NCBI RefSeq assembly: GCF_030052815.1
Contig: NC_079498.1
Location: forward strand, 78,478,992-78,542,991
Direction: 5' to 3'
Source: Hevea brasiliensis
Taxonomy: Eukaryota; Streptophyta; Magnoliopsida; Malpighiales; Euphorbiaceae
Length of the DNA stretch: 64,000 bases
The notes beneath the pieces are model-generated. The model ran no database searches and was not told the origin of the DNA. It was given only the letters and a program-made list of their open reading frames with translations. The position numbers and the translations under genes are program-made. Below, one piece after another: positions 1-11,405 of the stretch (position 1 is the first letter of the stretch; every line of letters starts with the position of its first letter).

Positions 1-1062
1 ATACTTATATTAAATTGAATATCTCATATTCAACTTAAAAATCCAGATTTGAATATGATTCAAATAAATTTAAAAATTTAGATTTGAATCTCATTCAAAC
101 AAATTTAAAAATTCAGATTTGAATCACATTCAAACAACTTCAAAAATTCAGATTTGAATCACATTCAAATATTTTTAAAAAAATCAGATTTGAATCACAT
201 TCAAATATTTTTTAAAAAACCAGATCTGAATTTTATTGAATCAATTTTAAAAAATCAGATTTAAATATGATTCAAACAACTTTAAAAATTCAGATTTGAA
301 TCACATTCAAACAACTTTTAAAATTCAGATTTGAATCACATTCAAACATTTTTTTAAAATTCTGATTTGAATCATAATTTAATTGTGTGATTAAAACAAC
401 TAATTAAACACTTTAATTAGTCAAAGAATAGGCCTTAGATCATACAACAATTGCAGAATTAAAAGCCAAACCTTGAATCACCCATGGAACCATTGTTGCC
501 GCCACCATTGGTGGCTTCACCATGTGTGACGCCACACCTCTTAATCCAACCAGCAATGAATCAATCATCTTATGATCAAATCACACAACTAAATCATATA
601 ATCAACAATCTAAATGGCAAATATAGTGGCTCTGATATGATTTATGACAAAACATTGACAAGAGTAAACTCCATGTGCTTGTCATAAGTGTCACTGGTTC
701 GGCCTACTTATCATTTATAAGTGCCTATCATGTTTGTCATATGGCATGAGACTCACCATTCCATCTTATTTATATCTCATATAAATAACTTGGGAACAAA
801 CATGAATACAATCTTTCTGGATAAGTCATGTCCTTATTATGAAGTATCCTCGATTGTGAACCTATTTATGATACTTTGTGCTAGAAATATTGTCACTCAT
901 ATTCTTAACAACTTAAGAATAATATTTCTAACAAAATATCAATGGACCTTTTCTATTACACATAAATATATTATGTAAACGGAAAAGTGGAAATGCCTTT
1001 TATTAATAAAATTATGTACAAGATACATACTAAATGATATGCTCTAGGGCATACTACTAACA
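1..1062 (-). mobile_element. Ty1/copia 3' LTR, partial
   Basis: This is the 3' LTR of the minus-strand copia element whose coding remnants lie at 1084-5026. Read on the minus strand it starts with TGTTAGTAGTATGCCC at 1062, directly after a polypurine tract, and continues past the left edge of the window, so its other end is not seen. It holds a 35-bp tandem repeat array near the left edge (44-395). Small reading frames on the plus strand at 484-978 show no family resemblance and are treated as chance. The matching 5' LTR is absent on the right side. Confidence 0.8.
44..395. repeat. 35-bp palindromic tandem repeat array in copia LTR
   Basis: Ten copies of an AT-rich unit start at 44, 79, 114, 149, 185, 221, 256, 291, 326 and 361, a period of 35-36 bp. 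Most units contain TTTGAATCACATTCAAA, a 7-bp inverted repeat around a 3-bp spacer. The array lies in the LTR part expected to be U3. Tandem U3 repeats act as enhancers in tobacco copia elements such as Tnt1; the same role here is an inference. Confidence 0.85.
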
Positions 1063-1080
1063 ATCTCCCACTAGCACTAG
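1063..1080 (-). other. copia polypurine tract
   Basis: On the minus strand the sequence CTAGTGGGAGAT lies directly before the 3' LTR start at 1062. A short purine tract at this place primes plus-strand DNA synthesis in LTR elements. Its position fixes the LTR boundary. Confidence 0.7.
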
Positions 1081-1525
1081 AGCCATTTATTACAATACCT
1101 TAGACCCATCTTCTCAAGATGTCAGTCTAAGAGAGCTTGTGACAAAGGCTTAGTGCATGGATCAGCTGAATTTTTTCAGCTGATGTTATTTTTCTGCATG
1201 GCTATATCGCCTTTGCCCAACTATATGTCTGATAATGTGGTAGTGCCTTTCTATGTGTTTGGATTTTGGGTGAGACCTTAGTTCCTTAGCCTGTATGACT
1301 GCTCCATTGTTGTCACAGTGTAATGGAACTGCTGACTCAATGGAAGGAACTACTGTAAGTTACATCACGAACTTCTTCATCCAAACACTTCTTTTGCAAC
1401 ATCGATGCAACAATATACTCAACCTCGATGAGTGGAATCTGCAATGCGTGCTCTGTTTGGAACTCTTCCAACTAATCGCACCTCCATTACAAATGAACAC
1501 ATATCTAGAGGTAGACTTTCTATCA

Positions 1526-2734
1526 TCAATATCGATTGGAAATCGTAATCGTATAACCATCCAATTGCAAGTCTCCACCTCCATAAATCAAGAATAAATC
1601 CTTAGTTCTTCTCAAGTACTTAAGGATATTCTTGACTATCCATGTTCCAAACTGGATTGGATTGATACCGCTAGTCAAACTAACAGCATATGCGATATCC
1701 GGCCTAGTACACAACATTGCATACATTAAACTTCCAATAGCCGAAGCATATGGAATCCTGGCCATCTTATCTCTTTCTTCAGGTGTCTTTAGAGACATCT
1801 CTTTAGAAAGGTGGATACCATGTCTCACTGGTAACAATCCTCTCTTGGAATCAAGCATGTTAAACCTCTTTAACACCTTTTCCAAGTATAGACTTTGGGA
1901 TAAACCTATTATTCTTTTCGCTCTATCTCTATAGATGCGAATCCCAAGAATATAGGTTGCCTCCCCTAAGTCTTTCATGGAGAATGTATTTGACAACCAT
2001 ACCTTTATAGTCGTCAACATACCTGTGTCATTACCTATCAACAGTATGTCATCCACATATAAGACAAGGAAAGTGATAGTACTGTCACTAACCTTCTTAT
2101 ATACACATGGCTCATCCTCATTTTTAATAAAACCAAAGGATTTAATGGCTTCATCAAAACGGATGTTCCAACTCCTCGAAGCTTATTTCAACCCATAAAT
2201 GGATCGCTTTAGCTTGCATACCTTGGAACCATCTTGGGATTCAAATCCCTTAGGTTGTTCCATGAAAATGTTTTCTTCAATGAATCCATTGAGAAAAGCT
2301 GTTTTGACATCCATCTGCCAAATCTCATAATCATAGTATGCAGCTATTGCTAATAAAATCCTAATTGATTTAAGCATGGCAACAGGCGAGAAAGTCTCCT
2401 CATAGTCTATTCCTTGCCTTTGGCGAAACCCTTTCACTACTAGCCTTGCCTTATAGGTCTCTACCTTTCCATTAGAACCAATTTTCTTCTTGAAAACCCA
2501 TTTGTTCCCTATAGGTACAATACCTTCAGGTGGGTCAACAAGATCCCAAACTTGATTCTTATACATGGAATCAATCTCGGATTTCATAGCATCAATCCAT
2601 TTTGAAGAGTCTATATCTGATATAGCTTCTTCATAGGTAAGTGGATCATCTCCATGATCTACTTCTTCATGAGTAGACAACTCTTGTTCTTCTTCATGTT
2701 GTAAACCATTTCTCAGTGGTGGGTGAGATACCAC
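1526..2734 (-). pseudogene. copia reverse transcriptase and start of RNase H, broken
   Basis: This is the RVT_2-type reverse transcriptase of a plant Ty1/copia polyprotein. The first part (2734-2183) has the N-terminal finger/palm region with KWVFKKK and the QMDVKTAFLNG motif. A nonsense codon follows SIYGLK at about 2183. The same frame then continues through the catalytic YVDD at about 2048-2059 to the MKDLGEATYILGI and TRPDIAYAVS motifs. The RNase H region, to about 1084, is only weakly readable. The reading frame is broken by stops, so the copy is dead. Upstream, on its right, lie the integrase and gag remnants in the usual copia order gag-protease-integrase-RT-RNase H. Confidence 0.9.
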
Positions 2735-2999
2735 AGTTGTTCTACGAGGCAGGATGTAGATGTTTCATCAATGGGTATAGGTTGACTAGATGGATCTATA
2801 TCCATATGATCATTGGTTGGTCGAAATTCTCCAATTCTAATTCTATTTGCCTTCCTTTGCCTCCTTCTTGAACAAATTTGTTCAAGAAATGTGGCATCTC
2901 TACTTATCACAACCTTTGTGAAGTAGGCAAATAAAAATAATATCCAAAACTATCTTTTGGATATCCAACAAATCGACCTTTTACGATCCGGTCTCCAAT

Positions 3000-3820
3000 T
3001 TATCGGTGTTCACTTTTGATATAATTTGGACAACCCCAAATCTTAACATGCTTAAGACTTGGTTTTCTTCCATGCCATATCTCATAAGGTGTGGAAGAAA
3101 GCGATTTTGATGGAATCCTATTTAGAATATACAAAGTGATTCTAATGCAAATCCCAAAGGAGATTAGCATGTCAAGATAGCTCATCATACTGCGTACCAT
3201 ATCCAATAGGTACGATTTCTCCTTCAGATACACCATTCGGTGTGGCGTTCTGGAGGAGTCACCGAGAAACAATGCCATGCTCTCTCAAGTATTCATCAAA
3301 TTCAAGACTCAAATATTCACCTCCACGATCGATCGAAGAGCTTTAATACTCTTTCTGTTTGATTTTCTACTTGATTTAAATTTTTGAACTTTTCAAAAGA
3401 TTCATGTTTGTATTTCATCAAATACAAATACCCAAACCTTGATTTATCATCAGTAAAGGTAATAAAATAATGAAAACCCCCTCTAGCCATTTCTTTAAAT
3501 GGACCACATACATCACTATGTATTAGCTCCAAAATATTTTCAGCTCTTAGCCCTTGTCCAACAAAGGGTGATCTAGTCATTTTGCCCTGAAGGCAAGATT
3601 CACAAGTTGGAGTAGGCTCAGAGCCCAATGAGGATAGAATCCCCATTTTCTCCAGTTTTGCAATCCTATCTTCTGCAACATGACATAACCTTAAGTGCCA
3701 AATATATTTTGAACTTGAGTTGGTTTTCACCATGGCATTGTATTCTTTTAGATCACTTGCATTCAATTTGTGTTTGTCATTATTATCCAAATAATAAAGA
3801 CCATCATTCATATAACCCAA
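3000..3820 (-). pseudogene. copia integrase, broken
   Basis: The remnant opens with a pre-integrase zinc finger: HLRLCH followed by CESCLQGKM. The integrase core follows, with HSDVCGPF carrying the first catalytic Asp and TFTDDKSRFGYLYLM carrying the second. The third catalytic residue is expected in the RGGEYL motif, readable near 3325 only after a frame change. A second stretch (3278-3000) holds the conserved copia C-terminal segment with TPYEIWHGRKPSLKH. Copia elements place integrase before reverse transcriptase, as here. At least one frameshift separates the two stretches, so no intact protein is made. Confidence 0.88.
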
Positions 3821-4082
3821 CCAACATATTTATTTCCAAAATAAATATTGCAAACATCATCTGTGAACTGAAATTCATAGCCATTTCTAGTCAAACTAGA
3901 TATAGAAATGATGTTCTTAAAAGCATCAGGTACATATAAAATATTATCCAAACACAAAACATGTCCAAACATGTAAAAGATTTAGATCCTATGGCTAAAG
4001 CTTCAACAGTTGAGCCATTGCCAATCCGACTCTAATATCTTGAGAACGCAAGTCGCCATCGCTTGCTAGTTCCCGCATATCA

Positions 4083-4394
4083 TTAGAAATGTGAGAACGC
4101 ACCAAGATCTAAAACCCAAGTTGTAGATGAACTATGAGTATCATCGTAATCTAAATAACAAGATATGGACATACCTTCCGAAGGTGTATCCTTCTTGTCC
4201 TTCAGAGAAGCAAGATACTCAGGCGGTTCCTTTTCCAAAGGCCCATCCTTTTGGCAAGTGGAAACACTTTCCTTTGCCTCCATCGCCTTTAGTCTTCTTT
4301 TCTGCTTAGCTATTTTCTTGAAGGACCAGAATCTGAGGTTTCTTTTTCTTATTGCCCTTCTTCTTGTTGGACTTTCCACAGTAAGAAGATGCAA
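4083..4394 (-). pseudogene. copia Gag tail and protease start, broken
   Basis: The C-terminal part reads STTWVLDLGAFSHF, which matches the copia aspartic protease start WVLDSGASSH but has Leu in place of Ser in the D-S-G catalytic triad. The lysine-rich stretch before it (KKIAKQKRRLKA) is the linker between the Gag zinc knuckle and protease. The changed active site and missing flanking frame fit a dead copy. It lies between the gag remnant (4637-5026) and the integrase remnant (3000-3820). Confidence 0.75.
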
Positions 4395-4636
4395 CCAAAG
4401 CTACCTCTTTTCCTTTATTGCACGGCATATTCTTTTGGGCAATAACCAGCATGTTGAGTAATTCACTAAGGTGCATTCTGTTTAGTCATATGGAAATTTG
4501 TCACAAAATTCCCAAAAGACTCGTGAAGGGATCAAGGATCAAATCCGTTTGTAGTTGGAAATCCATGTTGAAGTCAAGATGTTCCAACCGCTCAATCACC
4601 AATCATCTTGTGGACATGATCCCCAACATTCATCCC

Positions 4637-5026
4637 TCAGACATCCTCATACGGAATATTGTCTAGATATCTCATATCTAGCATTCCTTTGTGCTCACCA
4701 TACAACTCTTGTAGGTGAAGGAGGATCTCACTCGCACTCTGCATGTTCTCATGTTGCTTCTGTAAGTCATTACTCATGGAAGCAAGCATGTAACACTTAG
4801 CTCTCATATCATGCTCCTTCCACTTGTCCAAAGTTTCATGTTCCTCTTGAGTGGCCTCTGGAGGTAAGGGACCAGGAACATTTGAATCTAGAACATATCC
4901 TATATGTTCAAGGTTCAGGACAAGTTTCAAATTTCTTAGCCAATCAGATAGATTAGGTCCTGTCAACCTGTTGTGATCAAGTATGCTTGCAAGGATATTG
5001 GATGGTGGTGGTTGTTTTGTGCTCAT
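4637..5026 (-). pseudogene. copia Gag N-terminal part, truncated
   Basis: The start at 5026 is the likely natural Gag start: the protein begins MSTKQPPPSNILASILDHN and runs into NLSDWLRNLKLVLN, typical of plant copia Gag (UBN2/Retrotran_gag type). It continues through a helix-rich stretch ending in LLHLQELYGEHKGMLDMRYL, then stops after 129 residues. A full Gag would be about twice this length, so a nonsense or frameshift mutation has cut it. Gag would form the particle shell that packages element RNA. Confidence 0.88.
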
Positions 5027-5467
5027 TTTTATCAGAAAATTAACTGCAGAAAATAACCAGATTAATTAGTAAATGTATCATGTAATTAACTAAAATGATT
5101 ATGGTCTTTTAATCAAATTGGTCCTCCCACTAACTTAGCGAATCCTACACTTCCAAAGTAGAAAACGGAAATCCTAGTTGGATGGATTTCTAGTGGGTGA
5201 TTGAATTCTTATAATTCTATTGATCATCCTCAGGTACATCCATTATTGGAATTACAATAAACTATAAGTGAGCAACTCCTTGCCCATCACATCTCATGTG
5301 AGGTTCAATCCTTTACCTAGCCCCTAATGCTCAAAATCTCAGGTACATCTATTATTGATTTATCTTGCATTAGTTAAGTTGATCCCATTGAGCCAGTAAT
5401 TATGCAAATAATTTTAATGTCCTCAGGTACATCCAATATTAGCCACCAAACCATTTACATATTTACA
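5027..5467 (-). mobile_element. copia leader region; 5' LTR missing
   Basis: This non-coding stretch lies upstream of copia gag. It carries three dispersed copies of a motif close to CTCAGGTACATCYATTATT at about 5232, 5339 and 5422. There is no tRNA-Met primer site and no copy of the LTR end seen at 1062. At 5468 the sequence changes abruptly to a family E LTR. The 5' LTR and primer site were therefore probably lost by deletion. Confidence 0.6.
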
Positions 5468-6868
5468 ACACTTTTGGGCATGGTTTCTTCAGCAAAAATG
5501 TGCCATTATAAGCCTAGTTTCATGTGCAATTGGCCAAACACCAATTGGACCAACACAGCCAAAGATATGGCAGTCCAAGTGGACTGAAATCTCAGTCACC
5601 CTACTGCCCTCATTGGGCAGCATACTCATTCACTTTGCCATGCTATATTTCAGTCCAATTTATGGTCAATTTACCTCAAATGGTCACTAATTGACCATTA
5701 GAGTGTTCTTTAACAATTTCATAAGCTAAGTCAAATTTTCTCTCCTAAACCCTAGCTCAAATTCATAGTTTTGTACAAACTACCCTAGTTAACTAACTAA
5801 ATCAATATCCTTTTGTTTATATACTTTAAACTTGATTTGTAGTTCATTCCAAGTCAATCAAAAACACCCAATTCTATTGCTTCTTTAGGGCAGCCGAAAT
5901 CCATGGGGTGCATACACTCAACTTTTATTCATTTAAGTTACAAAATCTCACCTATTTCAAGTCACTATCATGGATTAAAAGAGGTTTATGTATAAATATG
6001 CACTAACCTCTTGTAGGCAGATTTTTTCCAAGCCCCAAACTTCACTTTCTTTCTTCTTCTTGGCTGCCAAAAGGTTTTGCAAGGTGCAAGGACAAATTTT
6101 AGTGAAAGGTCTCTAGGGTTTTAGGGTGAAATGAAGAGGAAATGGAGCTTGATGGTGTGTTAATGGAGGGTTAGGGCAAACCATGGGTTTCGGCTGGTTT
6201 GGGGAGGAGGGTGATGGCTGTTTGCTTTTTAATTTTTTTAGTCTTTGTTTGTCTCTTTTATTAGTTAAGTAAATGGTTGGTTAGATGTGATTGGTGGGAA
6301 ACTCTTAGATGACATCATATGATGTCAAAATTGACATTTATTCTCATTTTTCTTTTCTCTTCTTCTCTTCTCATTTTCACTTTAATTTTTAGTAATGTTT
6401 ATTCATATTTTATGCCATATTAATTATTTATTCAACTGGACAAGTCGGCCAAAAATCACCTCCGAAGGCGAAATGACCAAAATGCCCTCCGTTTGGCTTA
6501 ACGGGTCAAAATTGTCTGTACCAATTGAAATTTTTTTCTAGGTATTTTCTTGGCATTCTAATGCCATAGGAACCTCAATGACCCTTCTCTGGAGTCCCAA
6601 AAATTATTTTATGAATTTTTCCCCGGGTCTAGGGCTCCTCGTTGCGAGAACCGCAACTTCCCTCTAGTTACCCCTCACTAGGGCACCTGCTCGTTTAACT
6701 TGGTTGTATTTTATTTCTAAAATTTTTACTAAAATTTTCTTATTAGTATTTGAGTAAATTTCGGTTCCTCATTTTAGTTTAAATATTTTTCCGGACATTC
6801 TAGCTGTCCGGACTGACACTGGTCACCAGAACAGCAGGATGTACAGAGTAGTTACCGGGAGGGTGTTA
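5468..6868 (-). mobile_element. family E gypsy LTR, inverted fragment (first 1.4 kb)
   Basis: On the minus strand this starts at 6868 with TGTAACACCCTCCCGGTA and is collinear with the first 1.4 kb of the family E LTR at 56185-57585. It ends at the junction with copia leader DNA at 5468. It includes the donor-like GTTAGT near 6007. It sits head to head against a plus-strand E LTR at 6869; the target duplication there would be tttta, but the left copy is not in the window. Confidence 0.85.
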
Positions 6869-7808
6869 CATTTTAGCCATTCTGACCTTGTATTGAGATT
6901 TGGCCTTGTGCCTGATGTTATCACAACTTGTTAGCTGTTCTGTTGCACACCGGGAGATGCATATGTGACCGATGGTGTGACGACCCGAGGTATTTGATAC
7001 CTAGTGCCAGTTTACCCGTTTATCCAGTCCAGTCATCAAGTGTAGGTTACTTGGGCAAACAAATGAATGAAAGTGGACAAAGTTAATGATATACAAATTT
7101 CAAAACAAATAAAACATATACATTCACTACATATTTATTTTCTGCTATTTTCTTTTATTTTATTACTGCACCACTAAGCATTATTGCTTAGCGCGTTGCT
7201 TTTGCCACGCGTAGGTACTGGAGATACTGATCGTGAGCCCAGTAGACCGCAGACTGGGTGAGTCCATCCTGCAGTTCTGCACAGTGTCCGTGTCACCTCA
7301 CCACCTGCAGTGCATTGGTAGGGCACTAGGTGTCATTTTGTCATTTTGTAACTAAATTTTTATTTTCTCATATGTATTTAGAATTATGTAATGTATTTTG
7401 ATGTTCATGTAAATTATGAAAATTGTATTTGTGAATGGAAAAGTAAATATTTAATTGTGATTTATACTTGATTATCACATGTGATGGATGATTGAGAACT
7501 GAAATTGAAGAATGTTGTTGAGATTTTGATATTGGAGTTTGAGATGATGAAACATGAATATTGGAAGTGTTTTTCACAGGTTCAGAAGAACTGTTTTCTC
7601 CATTTTTAGCCGGTACTCTGCCGGATTTTCTTTAAAATTTTCGGAACCTCAAATAAATAATACTTTTGATAAATGGCTTAAATAAATTATATTTCATAAA
7701 CTATATTCAAAACTTTGACAAAAATTAATTAAGGTAAAATAGAGTGTGTCGGTACACCGTGTGAGATATCTTACTCGGATATACTGTACACGGATAAGGG
7801 GTGTCACA
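6869..7808 (+). mobile_element. family E gypsy LTR, 3' part
   Basis: This is collinear with the last 1.2 kb of the E LTR (about 59444-60613), including the stretch ending in CCAGTCCAGTC, a twin hairpin at 7174-7214, and the terminal AAGGGGTGTCACA. It is inserted in the 5' LTR of element A: the A sequence resumes at 7809 with tcaat, and the uninterrupted site is visible in the other A LTR at about 36141. The piece is about 230 bp shorter than the intact copy, so it has small deletions. Confidence 0.82.
7174..7214 (+). other. LTR twin hairpin ending in AG (family E)
   Basis: The stem CTAAGCA/TGCTTAG with a 4-nt loop is followed directly by CGCGT...ACGCG. An AG lies at 7213-7214. The layout is the same as at 59929-59970 although the stem bases differ. 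Confidence 0.65.
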
Positions 7809-8298
7809 TCAATATAATTACAAACTGTTTAAATAAATTAGTAAATTCAGAACCGAAAATGCCTAAAAAGGAAACTAAAATTTAGATTTTGACCTAGTTA
7901 TGGTTAATTGACCATAACTTAAGTTATATAACTCTAAATAGAGTGATTCAGAAAGGAAATTAAAGAAGACACAATGAGAAACAATTTAATGAAGAGAAAT
8001 CCGTTAAATTTACACTGTAGCTTGGTCCAATAGATAGTAAACATTGGCCATTAAATCTAAATAATTGTAATAAAAATGCAATAAGTTTTGAAATAAAATT
8101 GGCGACATATATCAACATGTGAGGAATGAAAAATGGAACATATTAGTGACATTAAAACTAATTCACCTAGTGTGCATTAAATGTCAATATTATAGGTTGA
8201 CTAATGAAAGGAATAGTATTAATAGAATTTAATTATTTAACCTTATTATTAGAAACAATTTAAATAAGTACTGAAACACTTTAAATTGTGTGTTTCAG

Positions 8299-8362
8299 TT
8301 AGAAAAGACACTGGAAAGGGAAAAGACCCACTGAGTCAAGGCCAAGAAGCGACTCATCAGAG
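8299..8362 (+). other. 64-nt exon-like block in LTR (A, 5' copy)
   Basis: The block is bounded by TGTGTTTCAG on its left and by CAGAG then GTTTGTGCAC on its right, so it has acceptor-like and donor-like edges. Its left AG lies in the 3' arm of a 10-bp inverted repeat (ACTGAAACAC/GTGTTTCAGT). Confidence 0.55.
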
Positions 8363-8939
8363 GTTTGTGCACAACTAGTTTTTAATTGATTTTGTTCTGA
8401 ATATTGCATATGATTAAATGACATTATTTTCCTTATATATTATGTTTATCAAGTATTGGATTTAATTCAATGATTATTGAAATTATTATAGTATATATGA
8501 ATTTAGCTTTGTGAAATGGTATTTCAATAAGTATTAAACATTATTGTGGATTGAATAAATTATGTTTTAGAAAATTGTGAAAGAATATGTTTTGAATTGT
8601 GATGGGCAATTTACATGGAAAAATACAAATTTATGTTTTGAATTGTGATGAACATAAAATTATTGGATATTGGAATTGATTTTGAATCGAATTGTGTTGT
8701 GATTTATGCTTACAAAAAGGACAAAGAGATTTATGATGTTATTTTATATCTCACTATAGATGCTTGACTAGGTTATTACCCGTCTCACTTTTATTGAGGA
8801 GACAATGGAGTTAGCTTTGTTTTGATTACCATGGTACATGCACAGGCTTAGATTCTCCTCTTATTAGAGGTTAGATCTAAGTTTTTGTTATGGCCCTTTC
8901 GGAAGTTTCATTATTGTGATGTGTGTTGTGCACGATGAT

Positions 8940-9010
8940 TTAACCTCTCCGACCATAGGGAGTTAGAATCCGATTCGACCTCCCTGACCATAGGGAGTTA
9001 GAATCACCCT
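8940..9010 (+). repeat. 35-bp direct repeat pair with GACCATAGGGAG
   Basis: Two units 35 bp apart each carry a CTCC/GGGAG inverted repeat around GACCATA. Homologous pairs occur at about 29540-29610 and 37270-37335. They lie between the exon-like block and the twin hairpin. Confidence 0.6.
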
Positions 9011-9331
9011 GAAGATGACCCTTGCAGATTAGTCTTGCATAGTTAGTGAGATAAAGAATTATTTTTGAATAGTAAAGAATTTTGATTTCAAATCGGATTT
9101 ATGCGTAATTGATTTTATTGGAATTAATCTTTATTTCCATGATTGCTGGAATTATCTTTGTGATTTGATAAATTGAATTTTGTGATCAAAGTCATTTTAT
9201 ACAAATGATTTATATTATTGGCAACGAATATTTTGATTTTTGGAATTTGATGAGTCTCCAGATTTCCAAATTATTTGCTATAATTTTGCTGAGGTATATT
9301 GTACTATGTTTTAAGTTATAGTTGTGCACCA

Positions 9332-9372
9332 CTGAGTTCACCACTCAGCAATAGCTTTGCATGCTGTTGTAG
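9332..9372 (+). other. LTR twin hairpin ending in AG (A, 5' copy)
   Basis: The stem CTGAG/CTCAG is followed by GCAATAGC/GCTGTTGT and an AG at 9371-9372. Compared with the 3' LTR copy at 37663-37703, the second stem has a G-C pair replaced by A-T, so pairing is kept. Confidence 0.65.
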
Positions 9373-10045
9373 GTGAAAAGAGCATAGAGCAGCTGAGTAA
9401 GCTTCCTTGAAGACACTTTTAGATCAGCTCCAAGTATATCATAGGTATACCCATGTACATAGGTTTTGATGTATGTATGTAATGATATGTATGTAAATTA
9501 TTTGAGAAGTTGTATAAGAACTCTTGTAAAATAATTTGGTATGTAATTAAATGCAAATTATTGTAATATAAATTTGAGATTTCATTTATCTGTATAATTT
9601 TATAATATTAAATTTTGAGTTTTGTAATCAATAAAACTTTTATGATGAGGTTAGTTTGAAAATAAATTGATTTGATTATTGAGATTTGAATTGTGAGATG
9701 AAATGAAGTTTATTGGAGTTGTATTTGAGAAATCATATTGGGAGTGTTTTCCTTTTCAGGTTTGAAGAAATATTTTCTCAAAATACAGCCGGCACTCTGA
9801 CTAAATTTTGAAAAATTTTTATAACATCAGATTTTAATCGATGATTTTATCCATGACCAAAATTTCACTTAAAGGCTTTTTAAGAAATATTCAATGTTCC
9901 CACCACTATTTGACTTCACAAAAATTGTTTTAAAATCCCTTGTAGTATATTTAATGGGTTATCGGTAGGCGAAGTACGATAATTCATTAGGTGTACTACT
10001 GGAATATGCTACATCTTACAGAAGAGTAAGGTGTGTCATGTTTAG

Positions 10046-10057
10046 TGTTATCAGAGC
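10046..10057 (+). other. element A primer-binding site
   Basis: TGTTATCAGAGC lies 8 bp after the LTR end and differs by one base from TGGTATCAGAGC, the complement of the initiator tRNA-Met 3' end. It marks the start of the A internal region. Confidence 0.85.
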
Positions 10058-10224
10058 AATGGTTTTAAAGTAAATTTTGAACTGTGAATTTGAAATTTTT
10101 TTGTCGGTAAATACAACTGCTCAAATATTTGATACATATAGTACATTTGGATCATAAATATGAACTAATGGAGAGAATCTCCTTGTGTTGGTTGTACAGA
10201 AAATAGAAAATCCTGTGAAAAGAT

Positions 10225-10649
10225 ATGAAAGAGAAGAATGAGACAATAGAACAGTCTGTGACGGCGAAAGTACAAGGTGAGGCCCCAGCCCCTTAGAGAG
10301 TCGGAAGCCCGACTTTACCGGCCCCACCTATGCAAAATACTGTACAAATGGCCACTTTCTTTCAACAAATGATTGATACTCTGTCAGCTCAAGCTCAAGC
10401 ACAAACCCAACCCCCACAAGGGCAGTGTGAAATAAAGAAGAGGGAGAAACCTATGGGTCAGAGCTCGAGCAGTAATTTGGGGAAGAGAAAAGAATTTGAG
10501 GAGCCCCGAGCTCAGGGATATGACAGACGCAGATCTTCAAGAAAGAGACCACTAAGATCTAGTCGTCAAACAACCAGAAGTGCTTATTCTGCCCGTATCT
10601 GCCATGTTTATGTTAAGTTACACGGGGGTATTTGTCGTAAGGCTACTGG
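10225..10649 (+). pseudogene. element A gag, first part, capsid deleted and split by B
   Basis: The likely start is the ATG at 10225. The frame reads an IEQS motif, a stop after about 22 codons, then MATFFQQMIDTL, matching the N-terminus of the Gag in element C (MAAMFQQMAGG). It then jumps directly to the basic region before the zinc knuckle (SSSSNLGKRKEFE). The whole central capsid domain of about 175 residues seen in C is missing. The gene is cut at 10649 by element B and resumes at 21096. Frames that run into 10692 are chimeric with the B LTR. The element D gag (53067-53891) has the same deletion. Confidence 0.85.
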
Positions 10650-11246
10650 TGTCACACCCTACCCCTCTGTAAGGCATGACATGATCCCGTAATATACCTA
10701 ATGAATTACCGACTTCGTCTACTGATAACCCATTAAATGCACTACAAGGGATTTTAAAACTTTTCTTACTTCTTTTTACAGTGGTGAGCACTATTTACAG
10801 GTGTTAAAAAAAAAGAATTTTTGAACTGAAGTGAAACAGCTAACACATTTGAAGAAATAATAATTTCTGTAAAAATTTTGGCTGAGTGCCATTTGTATTT
10901 TGAATAAAGCAGTTCTTCAAAAACCTATAAAAAGCACTTTAAATATATTTCTCAATCTCAAACTTCAACATTTAGTCAACTCAAATCCACAATAATTTTT
11001 CAATAATTTCAAAGATTGAGATAAAAGAAATATAGTACAAATTTTACAAGCCAAGATAATTCACAATTTATTTTACAACTTCAATGTACAATTTTAGTTT
11101 ACAACTGCTCAAAACCAAGAACACTATATACATACAGTAAACAAACATTACAATATAAAATGCAAAATATGGTATACCCAATATACCCGATGATCTCTCA
11201 CTGAATGCACTAGCAGCTTAGTCTGCAACCCTGTTAGTCTGTCTAC

Positions 11247-11290
11247 CTTCGATAGCAATGAAAAGCTATCGCTGAGTAAAATTTACTCAG
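11247..11290 (-). other. LTR twin hairpin ending in AG (B, 3' LTR)
   Basis: On the minus strand, CTGAGTAAA/TTTACTCAG is followed by GCGATAGC and GCTATCG, then AAG with AG at 11248-11247. The longer first stem differs from the A family but still pairs. Confidence 0.65.
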
Positions 11291-11405
11291 TGGTGCACAA
11301 TAATAATTTGAAATGCTATATATAAATCTTTTATTGACAATTCACAAATCAAATAATTCACAATTCCATTTCACAATTTACAAAGTTCATATAACACCCT
11401 TTGAT

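Larger units (their letters stand above)
7809..10038 (+). mobile_element. element A 5' LTR, right half
   Basis: This is collinear over its whole 2230 bp with 36141-38370, the matching part of the A 3' LTR. It ends at 10038 just before a primer-binding site. Several percent of bases differ by eye between the two, so A is old. It carries an inverted GTCAA/TTGAC pair near 8190, the 64-nt exon-like block, a pair of 35-bp repeats, the twin hairpin, and AATAAA in its last 400 bp. The left half lies outside the window because other elements are inserted at 7808. Confidence 0.88.

Noticed and set aside
44..395. CRISPR-like array
   Set aside because: Regular 35-bp repeats here have no unique spacers and lie inside a plant LTR. 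It is a simple tandem repeat.
5402..5587. A 61-codon frame resembling the translation of 57468-57749
   Set aside because: The likeness is because both are family E LTR DNA. The reading frame is interrupted in other copies and starts in copia leader DNA.
10330..10692. A 120-codon frame ending in a PYPSVRHDMIP-like tail
   Set aside because: The tail after 10649 is read from the inserted B LTR. The same kind of tail appears at 38328-38370 where the A LTR is inserted in the C RT gene. Both are chimeric readings.
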